DNA from: Pseudomonadota bacterium
Lineage (GTDB): Bacteria; Pseudomonadota; Gammaproteobacteria; Acidiferrobacterales; Acidiferrobacteraceae
Length of the DNA: 6,549 bases
Assembly (NCBI GenBank): GCA_021797365.1
Contig: JAJZZU010000152.1
Span: 1 to 6,549 of the forward strand
Reading direction: 5' to 3'
The position numbers and the translations under genes were made by a program. Numbering within the stretch: the stretch's first letter is position 1; every line of letters starts with the position of its first letter. Under the pieces are notes generated by a model. The model was given only the letters and a program-made list of their open reading frames with translations, was not told the origin of the DNA and did not search any database. Of the stretch, positions 5,616 to 6,549 are shown piece after piece.

Positions 5616-6549
5616 CCTATTTTCTTTCATCATCCGGGGTGGTGGCAACCCCACCATGATCATTAGGTTAGTGTTGGCAGACGGGAAAACGCAGCCCACA
5701 CTGCCCGCTCTCCGTCGTAAAAACCTTACTGGAGGCGGGCAAGGTGCGCGCCACGCCACCACGAGGTCGATGGCGAGACACGCCTCCAGGCGATCGGCCT
5801 GCCCCAGTTGGCGCTGTTCAATGCGACACCCGCTTTTCAGGATACGGTGCAGGACTTCGATGCCCCAGCGCCGGGCATACCACATAAGCTTCTCGCTTGC
5901 CTGTTCGAGGCTCGTCACGGGGAGCGTCGTGAGCAGCATCCATTCCATCGGCGTCACCCCCACAGGCGTATCTTGCTCCTGCGCAAACACCGCCCAGACC
6001 GGGATCGCCGTCGCGGGCCCCATGTGCCGCTTCGAGGGCATGAGGTTCACGGCGGCCATGCGAATCCCCAGAGAGGCCTCGCGCGCCGCCGCGCGGCTCC
6101 CTTGGCGCGGGACTTGGAGTATTTGTATCCCGTCTACGGGTCGCGACTGCATGGTCTCCCACAGGCGCTGCTGCTCCTCTTGCAGCACGCGATTATGTTG
6201 GGCACGCACCAGGAGTTTCGGCCCTTCGGGGTGGGCTAAGGCCTCGGCAAACAGTGCGTAGAGGTCGGCCCCGCGATCCCCTACACTGACGAGCGTGGTG
6301 TGGGGACAGCGCGCCTGGACGGCCGCTACCGCCCGGTAGCTCTGTAACCATTTAAAGCGTTCCTTGTCCTCGATCGGCACGCGATGGCGCCGCTCTTTCT
6401 TGCCGAAGTCCGCCGGATCGCGCGCCCAGCACTGGACATCCAGGAATCCCAAGGGCGTGCCCTGGGGGTTGAAGGCAAGTGTTGAGTGCACGTGCAGTCC
6501 CTGGGGTCCGGGGACGGTGGAGCCGATGGGCCCCAAGCCCTCGGTGGCG
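5592..6549 (-). pseudogene. IS4-family (Tn5/IS50-like) transposase, cut by the window edge and lacking a normal C-terminus
   Basis: The frame enters from beyond the right edge and reads leftward. Family features are present: GLHVHSTLAF, PLGFLDVQCWARD, PIEDKERFKWLQS, VSVGDRGADLYALF (second catalytic Asp of the DDE triad; the family often has DREAD here), LLVRAQHNR, WMLLTTLPV, then YARRWGIEVLHRILKSGC. The last fits the IS4 YREK signature Y-x2-R-x3-E-x6-K, so the catalytic Glu is kept. The first catalytic Asp should lie upstream, outside the window. Homology runs through LAIDLVVAWR, ending near 5748. Beyond that the frame gives Pro/Arg-rich sequence unlike the family and stops at 5592. A neighbouring frame reads RAHLARL and then ERAVWAAFSRL, which resembles the expected C-terminal domain, so a frameshift or small deletion near 5748 is likely. 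The transposase would lack the C-terminal region that is used for dimer contacts in Tn5. No terminal inverted repeats could be matched because the other end is not in the window. Confidence 0.8.

Noticed and set aside
5640..5663. Small hairpin TGGTGG/CCACCA with adjacent ATGATCAT palindrome
   Set aside because: It lies in the degraded 3' part of the IS4 transposase, is short, and could arise by chance; no matching element end was found.
5464..6261. A 265-residue plus-strand frame
   Set aside because: It is antisense to the IS4 transposase, which has clear family motifs, and its own translation is Arg/Ser-rich without recognisable structure.
1..6549. CRISPR array, tRNA or rRNA
   Set aside because: I found no regularly spaced direct repeats, no cloverleaf with a T-loop consensus and no conserved rRNA segments.

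Overview
The window is about 6.5 kb of moderately GC-rich bacterial DNA. Gene content and IS types suggest a proteobacterium, but nothing in the sequence fixes a genus. It reads as an accessory or rearranged locus: one healthy two-gene operon lies between decayed mobile-element remnants and a fragment of an unrelated gene. The operon encodes a SNF2-family ATPase and a SWIM zinc-finger protein.

Left part, 1-1253. A plus-strand reading frame ending at 439 carries the C-terminal portion of a YbjN-like (type III secretion chaperone-like fold) protein; its proper N-terminus cannot be seen. Nine bases after its stop is a perfect palindrome, 448-463, that looks like the right-end hairpin of an IS200/IS605 (IS1341-type) element. 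Reading leftward from about 1247 to 488 is the matching tnpB, decayed to a pseudogene. Its N-terminal half, including the RuvC-I aspartate, is gone, and the rest is spread over three reading frames.

Centre, 1254-4990, minus strand. A 904-residue SNF2 DNA-dependent ATPase is followed by a 333-residue SWIM zinc-finger protein. The SNF2 stop lies just before, or overlapping, the SWIM start codon, so the two are very probably co-transcribed and translationally coupled. This pairing recurs in bacteria (B. subtilis ywqA-ywqB is an example) but its cellular role is poorly defined. The SWIM protein here also has a long Lys/Ala/Pro-rich tail that resembles histone H1 tails.

Right part, 4991-6549. About 600 bases hold no gene I can defend. 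They do contain dense secondary structure: a 17-base palindrome, an 8-bp hairpin, a strong plus-strand intrinsic terminator (5468-5497) with no visible gene feeding it, and a compound inverted repeat with arms between 5428 and 5615. From the window edge down to about 5748 is an IS4-family (Tn5/IS50-like) transposase. It keeps the YREK signature but loses its family C-terminus at a frame disruption.

The operon is therefore the functional core. Mobile-element debris on both sides suggests it sits in a region that has been repeatedly invaded and trimmed. The left deletion junction falls within about ten bases of the SWIM stop codon.
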